44,076 nt of DNA, from assembly GCA_947178505.1 (NCBI GenBank), contig CAMWYR010000017.1, positions 1 to 44,076 of the forward strand. The letters run 5' to 3'. Below the pieces are notes generated by a model that saw only the letters and a program-made list of their open reading frames with translations, did no database searches and was not told where the DNA came from. The position numbers were made by a program, and so were the translations under genes. The first letter of the stretch is position 1, and each line of letters starts with the position of its first letter. This document shows, piece by piece, positions 23,200 through 32,900 of the stretch. The DNA comes from an uncultured Muribaculaceae bacterium (GTDB lineage: Bacteria; Bacteroidota; Bacteroidia; Bacteroidales; Muribaculaceae).

Positions 23200-26180
23200 T
23201 GAGCCTTAGGCTTAAACACCACTCCTTTCGACTTGCGGCCGTTGATAGCGATGGTGAGCGGCGTGTCAAATCGCACGATCTTAAGGTAGTCGGTCTCGGT
23301 CTCCGCCGGGAGCGATGCGATATAATCGGTGTCGATGTAGCCGTTTCCGCCGTGCTCGTCGATGGTGAAATATCCGGTGCCGAATGATGTGAGGTTCTGG
23401 AAGAAGTGGGTGCCCTGCGAGGGTTCGATCCTGAAGCCGGGCAACGCACTCTCCGCAATGACGCGTGCTCCGGAAATCTGGGCCCATCTCACCGGGATGC
23501 CGAGATACGGGTCGGAGGTGCCCCAGCGTCCGGGGCCTATAAGCACATAGGGCTCGCCGGCAGCGGAAAGCTGCTCGTTTATGCGCCCCACCTCCGCAGC
23601 AATCGCGGGAGTCTTCATCGAATCGAACGCCTCCGGCTTCACATAGACGAGATAGCGCACGCCATCCATCAGGCCGTGGCCCAGCGCTGAGTCGGAACGG
23701 AAAATCACTTCCTCATCAGGCACTTCCGTCACTGAATCATCAAGCATTTCCTTCTGGTCGACGATCGGGCGAATCTGCAGCCAGTAGATCACGCCCTTAC
23801 GCCCCTCCTCATCGGGCTTCTTCCATATCTCGCCCGCGAACTCGATCTCCACGGGGCGTCCCATCTCATACTGGCCGGTGGTGAGCATGAAATCCGTAGC
23901 CTCTGCCAACGGGAAAGAGCCGTGACGCAGCACATTTGCGAACGTCACCACCTTGCGGCCCGGACCGAACTCATTATCGCGGATCATACGGTCGTTGATG
24001 TCGAATGTCGACACGAGATATCTTAGGGCTCCGGTCTTGAACGCATCAGCTACGGGCACCTTCACGATGTTGCACTTATCGTCGGTGGTAAGCGGAGTCA
24101 TTCCGCCGGCGCCTGTGGGGAGGGCATGCAGATAGGTCTGCGTGTCGCGGAGAGCAAGCTCAAGCGTAGAGGTCTGGAGCACCTTGTCGGGATGAGCCGG
24201 CGAGAAGCGGAGCGCCTTGCCGCCGTCTACGATGTAGCTACCGAGTCCGGCGGCCACTTCCACCACGCCCTCCTCACTGCGCTCATCACCCACAGGATAA
24301 TAATTGAGCGAACGCCCCACTCCCGAGAAGTTGGGATAATAGAATCCGTCGTGATCCTCTCCCACTACCCCCTGGAGAATAACTGCCATCTTCTCCTGGT
24401 CGATGACGTTGCTCGTGGCGTTCATATATGTTTTGGAATCGGCGAAAAAGACCGATGCGTACACGGCCTTCACCGCATCGCAGAGCATATTGAGGCGTGC
24501 TTCGCCGTCGTCGGTAAAGGGCACCATATAAGTGCTGTAGATACCGGCGAAGGGCTGATAATGTGAATCCTCTATAAGCGACGAGCTTCTCACAGCCAAC
24601 GGACGGCGCACCACGCTGAAGAATGCCTCCAGATCGGAGCGCACCTCCTCCGGAAATTCAGCTTCCAGGAATTTCCGCAATATCTCTGAATCAGGAAGCT
24701 CGGAGAGAGCGTCGGGATAAAGGTTGTTGAGATCCATGAACTCGTCGAAGATGTCGGTGCATATCACGAGCGTATGAGGAATCGTGATCTGGACTCCGTC
24801 GAGATTCTCGCAGACGGGGTGACGCTTGATTATCTGGTCGATAAAGGCGAGACCGCGCCCCTTACCACCCATCGAGCCCTGGCCGATGCGCGCGAAGTTG
24901 CTGTAGTCGTCATAGATGTCCTTATGAAATACAGCCACAACACCGCGGTTTTTCATCTTACGGTAGCGCACGATACACTCGAACACGAGTCGGCGCACCT
25001 TATCCACATCCTCGAGATCAACCGCCTCAAACTGACGCAGCACGTCGGCAATCGGGAATAACGCGCGCGAATAGAGCCATCGGCTGATGCAGTTGGTGCG
25101 CGCATAAAATAAGAGACGCTCATCGGGAATCTCGTAGATTTTCTTCTGAAGTTCGCGGAGATTGCGGATGCGCATTATCTCGGTGGTGTCGTCGGCTGCG
25201 TTTACGACAAAGTCGCCGAAACCGAAGAGATGAGAGGCAGCCTTGCGGAGATCCACGGGGAGCTTCTTTGAGTTCTTGTCGAGAAACACATATCCTTCCG
25301 CCTCCGCCTTTTCGCGATTATGGCTTTCGGCGCTCTCGACGATTACGGGCACATGGGGGCGGCGGCGGCGCAGATATGCTGCGAGCTGCAGGCCTGCCTC
25401 CGGGTCCTTGACTCCGTCGCGCGGGAAGCGCGCATCGGTCACGAGGCCCATGATATTGTCGCCGTAACGATCGATGAGCGCGGTGGCTTCCTCATAGTCG
25501 CGGGCCACAAGCACCTTGCAGCGTCCGCGCATACGCAGCATCCTCTCGTGCTCATTGAGCGCCTCGGTAGCGAACACCATCGACTGCTTCAGAAGGAACT
25601 TGAAGAGATATGGCAGAATCGAACTGTAGAAACGTATCGAGTCTTCCACGAAAAGAATGGCCTGCACGCCGACTTCGTTGATATCGTTGTCGGCGTTCAT
25701 GCGGTCTTCTATAAGTTTGATGATGGCGAGGATGAGATCCACGTTTCCGAGCCAGGAGAACACGTAGTCTACGCCGCGTAGGTCTTCGTTGGCGATGCGG
25801 CGGCGCACTTCGTTGCTGAACGGAGTGAGCACCACGAAGGGAATCTCCGGATAGAGCTCGTCGATCCGCACGGCCTCGCGGAACGTCTCACTGACGTCGA
25901 CACCCGGCATGGCGATGATGAGGTCGAATTTCTTTTCGGCCAGCTCGCGATAGGCCTCCTCGTAGTTTGCTACTTTCGTGAAGCGCGGGGGCGACGAAAG
26001 ATTCAGGGATACATATTCATTGTATACCTGCTCCTCGACTCTTCCGTCTTCTTCAAGAATGAAGGCATCGTAGGGGGTGGCGATCATGAGGATATTGAAA
26101 ATGCGCTTCTGCATTAAATCGCCAAAGGCTGTATCTTTGAGATACAGCCTGCTGAGCATCGTGTCGTTGACGTGTTTCAT
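23196..26180 (-). CDS. Two-receiver protein with PEP/pyruvate-dikinase N-terminal domain
   Basis: 994-residue cytoplasmic protein with unusual architecture. Residues 28-155 form a receiver-like fold without a clear phosphoacceptor. Residues 170-320 form a second receiver with acidic FVEDS (D180), TDARFP (D249) and a switch lysine in FLDKNSKK (K302). From about 430 a PPDK_N/PEP-synthase ATP-grasp domain follows: GQGSMGGKGRG at 433-443, RRPLAVRSSSLIEDS at 525-539. The phosphohistidine swivel domain (TxxGGxTSH type) and the PEP/pyruvate barrel are missing, so it is not a complete PEP synthase. It may phosphorylate a partner or sense ATP/PEP. The start at 26180 lies 4 nt after the hemD stop; the upstream start at 26288 overlaps hemD. 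Confidence 0.75.
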   Translation of the reverse strand: MKHVNDTMLSRLYLKDTAFGDLMQKRIFNILMIATPYDAFILEEDGRVEEQVYNEYVSLNLSSPPRFTKVANYEEAYRELAEKKFDLIIAMPGVDVSETFREAVRIDELYPEIPFVVLTPFSNEVRRRIANEDLRGVDYVFSWLGNVDLILAIIKLIEDRMNADNDINEVGVQAILFVEDSIRFYSSILPYLFKFLLKQSMVFATEALNEHERMLRMRGRCKVLVARDYEEATALIDRYGDNIMGLVTDARFPRDGVKDPEAGLQLAAYLRRRRPHVPVIVESAESHNREKAEAEGYVFLDKNSKKLPVDLRKAASHLFGFGDFVVNAADDTTEIMRIRNLRELQKKIYEIPDERLLFYARTNCISRWLYSRALFPIADVLRQFEAVDLEDVDKVRRLVFECIVRYRKMKNRGVVAVFHKDIYDDYSNFARIGQGSMGGKGRGLAFIDQIIKRHPVCENLDGVQITIPHTLVICTDIFDEFMDLNNLYPDALSELPDSEILRKFLEAEFPEEVRSDLEAFFSVVRRPLAVRSSSLIEDSHYQPFAGIYSTYMVPFTDDGEARLNMLCDAVKAVYASVFFADSKTYMNATSNVIDQEKMAVILQGVVGEDHDGFYYPNFSGVGRSLNYYPVGDERSEEGVVEVAAGLGSYIVDGGKALRFSPAHPDKVLQTSTLELALRDTQTYLHALPTGAGGMTPLTTDDKCNIVKVPVADAFKTGALRYLVSTFDINDRMIRDNEFGPGRKVVTFANVLRHGSFPLAEATDFMLTTGQYEMGRPVEIEFAGEIWKKPDEEGRKGVIYWLQIRPIVDQKEMLDDSVTEVPDEEVIFRSDSALGHGLMDGVRYLVYVKPEAFDSMKTPAIAAEVGRINEQLSAAGEPYVLIGPGRWGTSDPYLGIPVRWAQISGARVIAESALPGFRIEPSQGTHFFQNLTSFGTGYFTIDEHGGNGYIDTDYIASLPAETETDYLKIVRFDTPLTIAINGRKSKGVVFKPKAQ

Positions 26181-26184
26181 TTCA

Positions 26185-26949
26185 TTAATTCTCTTCTTTC
26201 TGCATCTGATCGAGGAAATCGTCGATTGCCGCGGGCATCGAACGGTGTTTTGCCGTCGGAGCCTCAAGGTCGACGCGGAGATCGGCATCGCGGATTGCGT
26301 CGCAGGCCGTCTTGCCGAATGCCGCCAGATAGATATGATCCTTATCCTGCTTGAAGTCGGGAAAATTCTTCTTGAGCGAGTCGATACCCGCCGGACTGAA
26401 GAACACGAGCATGTCGAAATCGAATTTCTCTCCGGGCTGGAAGTCGTTGCTCACCGTGCGGAACATCACGGCCTTCGTCACGTCAAGGTTATGCGCCTCA
26501 AGCAATGAGAGGTCTTCATTGTGCACATCCGAGACGGGGAAGAGAAGCTTTTCCTTATTATTCTTATCTAACGCGGCAAGCAGCTGAGCATCGTCGAGCT
26601 TACCCGTGGCGCCGAATGAAATCTTACGCTTGCGGTAGACGATGTATTTCTGCAGGTAGAGTGCTATGGCCTCGGTGGTGCAGAAATAGCGCATCGAGTC
26701 GGGAATCTTTATGCGAAGTTCCTCGCAGAGCCTGAAATAATTGTCGACGGCCGCGCGGGAAGTGAAAATCACGCCCGTGAAGTCGGCAGGATTGATCTTC
26801 TGCTGGCGGAATTCCTTCGCCGTCAGCCCCTCTGTCTTGATGAACGGGCGGAACACAACTTCCACCCCATGCTTGGCTGCCAAATCATAATAAGGAGACT
26901 TATCTCCGGCGGGTTTAGGCTGAGATACGAGTATTTTCTTGATTTTCAT
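26185..26949 (-). CDS. hemD: Uroporphyrinogen-III synthase
   Basis: 254 residues, cytoplasmic. It closes and inverts ring D of hydroxymethylbilane in tetrapyrrole synthesis. The weakly conserved family is recognised by the opening KKILVSQPKP, TGVIFTSRAAVDNYF, FCTTEAIALYLQKY, the KLLFPVSDVHNEDLSLLEAH strand-helix, and the final FFSPAGIDSLKKNFPDF followed by AAFGKTACDAIRDADLRVDLEAPT. It sits between DUF4271 and the PPDK-N gene on the same strand with short gaps, a context I recall in Bacteroidales. Other haem genes are not in this window. Confidence 0.85.
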   Translation of the reverse strand: MKIKKILVSQPKPAGDKSPYYDLAAKHGVEVVFRPFIKTEGLTAKEFRQQKINPADFTGVIFTSRAAVDNYFRLCEELRIKIPDSMRYFCTTEAIALYLQKYIVYRKRKISFGATGKLDDAQLLAALDKNNKEKLLFPVSDVHNEDLSLLEAHNLDVTKAVMFRTVSNDFQPGEKFDFDMLVFFSPAGIDSLKKNFPDFKQDKDHIYLAAFGKTACDAIRDADLRVDLEAPTAKHRSMPAAIDDFLDQMQKEEN

Positions 26950-26977
26950 TTACTTCGTAATTTATGCATCAACCTAC

Positions 26978-28090
26978 CTACAACCATTGCGTGCATGCCC
27001 AGAGGGCTCCCGCGTAGGTAAGTATCAATGGAACTATTTCTAAACTGCAAAGGTAGTACAAAAAAAGCAACCACGACGAACTTTGATTGAAAAAAATGCG
27101 GAATCCTTTATATAGGAACACGAGTTTTCCCAATCCGAAGACAATAATTGCTATGATGAGGAGACTCTCCTGCCACGGAGGATAGTTCAACGCCATGAGT
27201 GCGATCGGGAAGAGTAGGAAGGTCTCCATCGCACTCGAAGCGCCTGCACCCTTCACCCACAGACGCGTGAGTTTGGAGTCGGTGAATATATTTCCCACCA
27301 CTGCATAAGCCAGGAATATAAGTACTTCATACACGGCTACGACGGCCATGCAGAGCGCTATTCCCTCGGCTTGCTTATCGGGAGGAAGACTCAGGCTTGC
27401 GGCCGGGTCGAACCCGACGGTGAATCCCAGAAGCACCCAGAGCAGTATCCCGGCCGATGCCACCCAGAGCACATTGAGCATCACCAGCAGTGATGTCTCC
27501 TTAACTGTCTCGTCGAATACGTTATGACGCACACGCGTGTCGGTAAGGTCGGTGAGGAGAGCCTTGAGATATTTCGAGCTCCCCTTGAACTTTACGGCCG
27601 TGATGCTGAAAATGAGGATGAGTCCTAAATAAATCCACGACATTCCCCCGCCCCAGATTGTTGGCTTGGGTTGTTCAGGCTTTGCTTTACGGTAGGCAGA
27701 TGCGGGATTTATCAGTATGATACCCTCCTTTATCTCACCCTCGACCGGAGCCTGTGGCAAAGCGAGGGAATCCAATGCGAGGGTGTCGGCCGGAAGTGCG
27801 AGGGTGTCGGCTGCCATCACTGCGGCGGAGTCCTGCACCGGTGCCACATAAGGATAAGCGAGCAACGGCGGAACGCCGTAATCCACCTTCCGGGGAGGGG
27901 CAGGCGTCGGCTTGGCACTTTTCACAGGTGTCGGCGCTTCGCTGACATGCAGCGTAGCCCTGCCGGCAAGATGCTCGGCATTGGAGGGAAGCACAGGAAG
28001 TTCGATCTCTTCCTTACGCACTTCTCTCGTCGCCACCGGTGGCGTGTGGATCACCTGCCCGCCGGGTTGTGTCTGTATGGAATCCTGCAT
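26978..28090 (-). CDS. DUF4271 integral membrane protein
   Basis: 370 residues. A long polar, Pro-rich N-terminal part (1-145; repeats of LALPADTLALDSLALP) precedes about six or seven membrane segments from residue 149 on: WGGGMSWIYLGLILIFSITAV, SLLVMLNVLWVASAGILLWVLLGF, ALCMAVVAVYEVLIFLAYAVVG, TFLLFPIALMALNY, LLIIAIIVFGLGKLVFLYKG, and LLFLYYLCSLEIVPLILTYAGAL. Matches the DUF4271 family, often next to hemD in Bacteroidetes. Function unknown. It starts 63 nt after the epimerase gene ends and ends 28 nt before hemD, so co-transcription is likely. Confidence 0.8.
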   Translation of the reverse strand: MQDSIQTQPGGQVIHTPPVATREVRKEEIELPVLPSNAEHLAGRATLHVSEAPTPVKSAKPTPAPPRKVDYGVPPLLAYPYVAPVQDSAAVMAADTLALPADTLALDSLALPQAPVEGEIKEGIILINPASAYRKAKPEQPKPTIWGGGMSWIYLGLILIFSITAVKFKGSSKYLKALLTDLTDTRVRHNVFDETVKETSLLVMLNVLWVASAGILLWVLLGFTVGFDPAASLSLPPDKQAEGIALCMAVVAVYEVLIFLAYAVVGNIFTDSKLTRLWVKGAGASSAMETFLLFPIALMALNYPPWQESLLIIAIIVFGLGKLVFLYKGFRIFFNQSSSWLLFLYYLCSLEIVPLILTYAGALWACTQWL

Positions 28091-28153
28091 TTGCCCGGAT
28101 ATCGTTTTAATTTACTATTATTTCGAGAGCTTTCACATCGGAGCCTCTCTATT

Positions 28154-29209
28154 TTACAACCACCCCTCGCTTACATACCAGTCGATAGTGCGTTCGATGC
28201 CGGCGTTAAGGTCGGTGGGAGCCCTGAATCCGAAATCGCGTTCGGCTTTCTGAGTAGAGCAATTCCAGTTGCGCCGCTTCAGGATGCGGAATTTATCACT
28301 GTTGAGCGTAAAGGGCTTATTACGGAGCAAGCCGATCCTCTCCGCGATTGCGCATACCGCCTTCACCGCGGCCATAGGCATCTTCAGGGGGAGCACCAGC
28401 TTCTTCCGGAGCTTCCGCATCGCAAGGCGCCTGAACTCACGCTGCGTATATGCCCGAGGCTCGGATATATTATATATTTCTCCTGCGGGAGCCTTCTCAA
28501 GGGCCATATATGCCGCCTCCGCCAGATCGGGACCATAGATGAAGGTGAGCATCTGCTTTCTATAACCTACCCCGAAGTCAAATCCCTTCTTTATCGACGC
28601 GAACATCAGGAAATAGTCATGGTCGCGGGGGCCATATATTCCGGTGGCCCGAAAGATAATGTAGGGTATCCCTGCCGTAGCGAGCCAGAGCTCGGCCTTC
28701 AGCTTAGAGGCGCCGTAACGCGTGTCGGGCTGAGGAATCATCTCCTCTGTATAAGGGGCGCAGTCGCGCTCCGAGAATGCGCCCATCACCGATAGCGAAC
28801 TGAGATACAGAAGTTTACGCGGGATTTTACCCGTCGTGTGCAGTGCGCTCGTGAATATCTTGAGATATTCGTAGTTGATACGGTTGAAATCGGCGTAACG
28901 AGCCACCTTCGTAGCGCCGAGATTATAGATGATATAATCCCACCGGCTCTCAGGGAGCGCCTCATTGAGAGCCTTGGCCACAGCAGCCGGATCGTCATAG
29001 TCAAATTCGACAAAACGAATCGACGGATTGGTGAGTGCCGACCTGTCGGTCGACGGGCGCACCCCGGCCCACACCTCAAAGCCAAGGCGGAGACCCTCCT
29101 CTACGAAATGGCTCCCCATGAAGCCTCCGGCACCCACTATGAGCACCCGCAGGCCCTCCCCCGGGTTTTCCGCCCCGCCAGGCATTATTGCTGATTTCAC
29201 TTCCTGCAT
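28154..29209 (-). CDS. NAD-dependent epimerase/dehydratase family protein
   Basis: Extended short-chain dehydrogenase of 351 residues. The Rossmann motif GAGGFMGSHF spans 26-35, and the catalytic pair is in YGASKLKAE (YxxxK). Further family blocks are LYLSSLSVMGAF, FRATGIYGPRDHDYF and EIYNISEPRAYTQREF. Such enzymes modify sugar nucleotides or related carbonyl substrates; the substrate cannot be deduced. Its start overlaps the deacetylase gene by 13 nt; an alternative ATG at 29185 would remove the overlap. Neighbours (deacetylase, DUF2723) suggest envelope glycan work. Confidence 0.85.
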   Translation of the reverse strand: MQEVKSAIMPGGAENPGEGLRVLIVGAGGFMGSHFVEEGLRLGFEVWAGVRPSTDRSALTNPSIRFVEFDYDDPAAVAKALNEALPESRWDYIIYNLGATKVARYADFNRINYEYLKIFTSALHTTGKIPRKLLYLSSLSVMGAFSERDCAPYTEEMIPQPDTRYGASKLKAELWLATAGIPYIIFRATGIYGPRDHDYFLMFASIKKGFDFGVGYRKQMLTFIYGPDLAEAAYMALEKAPAGEIYNISEPRAYTQREFRRLAMRKLRKKLVLPLKMPMAAVKAVCAIAERIGLLRNKPFTLNSDKFRILKRRNWNCSTQKAERDFGFRAPTDLNAGIERTIDWYVSEGWL

Positions 29210-29904
29210 TTCTTTTTCTTATTTTCCTCAATCTCCCGCATGCCGGGTATAAGGCCGAATTCATAACCCTCCGACCTCAGCCACTCTATGCATTCGGGAA
29301 GCGCGGTCTCAAGTTTGGCGCGGCTCTTGAGTGAATCATGAAACACGATAATCGAGCCGGGCCGCGCATATTTCTTCACGTTGGCAACTATCCGGTCGGC
29401 ATCGACATATTTGCTGTAGTCGCGCGTGACGACATCATACATGATGATGCGGCGCGTGATGCTGACGATTTCCTTCTGCGCGAAGCGCATCCATCCATGA
29501 GGAGGCCTGAAGAGATCTGATTCTATATATCGGTCGGCCTCCTCTACATCGCGCACGTAACGGCGCGTGTACGAACGCGAACCGTCAAGATGATGCATCG
29601 TGTGGTTGCCCACGCGATGCCCCCGCGCAACAAGCTCGGAATAGAGTTCCGGATATTTCCTGACATTGTCGCCCACCATGAAGAAGGTGGCCTTGACTCC
29701 ATAGCGGTCGAGCGTGTCGAGCACCCAGGGAGTCGATTCAGGAATCGGGCCGTCATCAAAGGTGAGATACACCTTCTTGGCCCCGTCGGGATCCTTTATC
29801 CGGAATACGCCACGCAGGAAAGTGCGCCTGAAAAATTTAGGCGGACTCTCTATCCATGGGCCGACGACCCTTAAAAAAGCCTTCTCTATTCCGGTTAACT
29901 TCAT
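29197..29904 (-). CDS. Polysaccharide deacetylase (carbohydrate esterase 4 type)
   Basis: 235 residues with the NodB fold. TFDDGP at 48-53 supplies the catalytic and metal-binding aspartates (D50, D51), HTMHH supplies metal ligands H101 and H105, and RPPHGW and IVFHDS provide the later conserved motifs. It removes N- or O-acetyl groups from an amino-sugar polymer, possibly peptidoglycan or a surface glycan. There is no clear signal peptide; residues 1-40 are basic and amphipathic, so location is uncertain. It follows DUF2723 by 36 nt and overlaps the epimerase, as in a single operon. Confidence 0.88.
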   Translation of the reverse strand: MKLTGIEKAFLRVVGPWIESPPKFFRRTFLRGVFRIKDPDGAKKVYLTFDDGPIPESTPWVLDTLDRYGVKATFFMVGDNVRKYPELYSELVARGHRVGNHTMHHLDGSRSYTRRYVRDVEEADRYIESDLFRPPHGWMRFAQKEIVSITRRIIMYDVVTRDYSKYVDADRIVANVKKYARPGSIIVFHDSLKSRAKLETALPECIEWLRSEGYEFGLIPGMREIEENKKKKCRK

Positions 29905-29940
29905 TACAATTCAGTTAAGCGTCTGAGCCGTATCACTTCG

Positions 29941-32900
29941 TTATTGGCGAGGATGCGCCGCATCATACAGAGCGCCTATGCGACGGCTTCGCTCCAGGTC
30001 GACACTCTTGATGTCGGGATTAGACATAAGCTTATCCTCACCCAAATGGTGCTTATATTGCTCGAACGCCTGATAGAACACAGAGTCGACAAGACGGTAA
30101 TCTTCCGACTGGGAGGCATATTCCTCCGGGCTCATCTTAGCCAGCGCATTGACCACGCGCGCATAATCACCGAGTTCGTTCACGAGTTCTTCATCGGAAA
30201 CATCTTCCGTAGTGCCGCCGCCATAGGTCGACTCATAATATTTCTTGAGCTCCTCGCGACCGAAACCTGTAGTGGAGATTATATCATTCACCTTACGGGG
30301 GTCGCCTCCATGCTGCTCGTAAAGCTTGATGAAGCCATAGAACTGATAGGGAAGCGCGCGGCTCTCAAGCGTGAGGGGAGCCTGGCCGAAACGCATGGAG
30401 ATGTCGCGGCTGTAGCGCAGATACTGCGCAAAGCGCTTCATCGACGACTCCAGACTGGCCAGAGCCTTTTCCTTCGCCTTCTTATCGCCTAAAGCCTCAC
30501 CGGCACGGGCATAGAGCTCGGGCACTGAAAGCGCCGTCGACACGGAATAGCCCCATGTGCGCTCGGGGAGTCTGGCGGCTATAAGATCGAGCACTTCGAT
30601 GGCCTTCTTATACTTATCTGCGGCTTCGGCACTCTTGCCGGCCTTTGTGAGGATATCGCCTTCGTAGACAAACTCGGTCGCTACGCTTATCATCGACGTG
30701 CGGGTCCACACCAGCATACGGCGCGCTGTCTCATCGAAATAGGGAGGATTCGGATTGTCGGCGCCACCCCAGCGATAGTTCTTCACCACATCGTAGGCTC
30801 GGTCGGTACGGGCCGGCTGCTCCTCCTGATATGTGGGCACAAGCTGATGGGTCATGCCGACAGAGCGTAGATAATTGCTGAGGCCAAGATGATATTCCCC
30901 TCCGACGGTCATACACCAGTAGATGGGGCGCGGCCAGCCTTCTGCGGCATTTGTGGCGATGATATCAAGCATCAGGAGCTCGCTGAGACTGACATAACCC
31001 TTATCGCGAACGGAAGGAGCATTGCCGAGATCGATCACGATATCGTTGACGAGTTCGGCCGTATCCTGAGGCGCGATAAGTCCGCGCTCTACAGCGGCTT
31101 TCTTATTTACGGGAATCGAAACCACCGACGAGGGGAGCATCGGATAGCCGTATCCGTTATCGCGTCCGCCTCCGGAGTAGATGAACCTGAGACTCTCGAG
31201 CAGATCAGCCGGCGAACGGTCGCGGCCCGGCAGCACTACGTCGAGATTGCCGTAGGCATAATCTTCGGGCTTAGCCGTGAAATGTATAGGCTCGGCCTCG
31301 TAGCTCTGCTTGCGCTGCTGGTTGGCATACCAGTCGGAAGCCAGATAACTGAGGTTGACAATCTTCACATCGGGACGCACGCCTTCCACTTCCTGAGCGT
31401 ACCAGAGGGGGAACGTGTCGTTATCGCCGTTGCAGAATACGATCGCATTAGGCTCCAGGCTCTCAAGATAATTGATTGCGAAGTCGCGGGCAGCCGTGCG
31501 GCGGCTGCGGTCGTGATCATCCCAAGTCTGGCTCACCATCTGCGCCGGCACCACGAGGCCGAGCACCACTGCGACCACCGATGCATAGCGGCCGAGCCAC
31601 GGCTTGATCAGATTCCAGAGGCCTGCCACGCCGAGACCTATCCAGATAGCGTAGGCGTAGAACGACCCGGCGAAAGCGTAATCGCGCTCGCGCGGCTGCA
31701 TCGGGGGCTGATTGAGGTAGAGCACGATGGCGATGCCTGTCATGAAGAAAAGGAAGAACACCACCCAGAACTGCTCGATTCCGCGACGTCCCTCGAACGA
31801 CTGCCATATCAAGCCGATAAGGCCGAGTATGAGAGGCAGCATGTAGAACACGTTATGACCCTGATTATCCTTCCCGAGATCATCGGGAAGGAGCGACTGG
31901 TCGCCAAGACGCGCATTGTCGATGAAGGGAATGCCTGAAATCCAGTTGCCGGCATCAAGCTCGCCTCCCTGGTTGAGCACATCGTTCTGACGGCCCGCAA
32001 AGTTCCACATGAAGTAGCGCATATACATGTGGATGAGCTGATAGTTGAAGAAATACTGCAGATTCTGCGCGTACGTGGGGCGGTAGGCCACTTTCTGAGG
32101 GAAGGAGACGAGGCCTGTGGCCGGATTCACGAAGGGCTCGCCCTGCACATCGAGCTCGGGCACACGCTCTCCGGACGCAGCATCAATCGCAGTGAGTTCC
32201 TTGACATTCTCGGGGAGCGTGTCGAGGGTCACCCAGTTGGGATAATATCTGCGATGCATTCGGCTGTAGATGCGCGGGAAGAACATATTGAGTTCCGACA
32301 CGGTGCGGGCCTCCGGCTTGTAGTCGCGCTTCACGTAGTAATCGCCGCCGCGGGCCGCAAGGGCCGCGTTCTCAGCCTTCTCTGCCTCGGTGAGGAAACC
32401 ATTCTCTGATTTCGGCACTGCCCCGGCCACACCCTTTGCATAAAGGGGAGCCCCGGCATCAACCACCGGTTCGTAACGCGGAATATTCAGAATCACGGGA
32501 GAGCCATCTTCGTAATAGGACACAGTGTCGGCATCCCAGCCTAAGAGCCGCTTCTGGGGAGTGGAGTTGAGAGTCTCGCCATAGAACAGAGGCGTCTCGC
32601 CATACTGCTCACGGCTGAGATAGGAAGCGAGGTCGAAAACATTATCGGGCGAATTCTGATTCATAGGAGTGTCTGCACTCGAGCGGATCAGAATGAGAGC
32701 ATAGCTGGAGTAACCGACGAAGATGACGCCGATGCTCCACATGCACACGTTGAGCGCACGGAGGCTAACGCGCTTCCATAACGGGGAAAACATCCAGGCT
32801 GCGAGGAGGATGGTGAGCACCCAGCCGAACCACCATCCGCTGCCCATGAAGAGCATACCGCTGAGAGTGACGGCGGCCAACACCGACAGCTTGATAAGGA

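Noticed and set aside
27671..28795. 374-codon plus-strand frame across DUF4271 and the epimerase
   Set aside because: Spans two real genes on the other strand and has a composition typical of a shadow frame.
30889..31938. 349-codon open frame antisense to the DUF2723 gene
   Set aside because: Shadow frame; no domain, no promoter or ribosome site, and the sense gene is clearly real.
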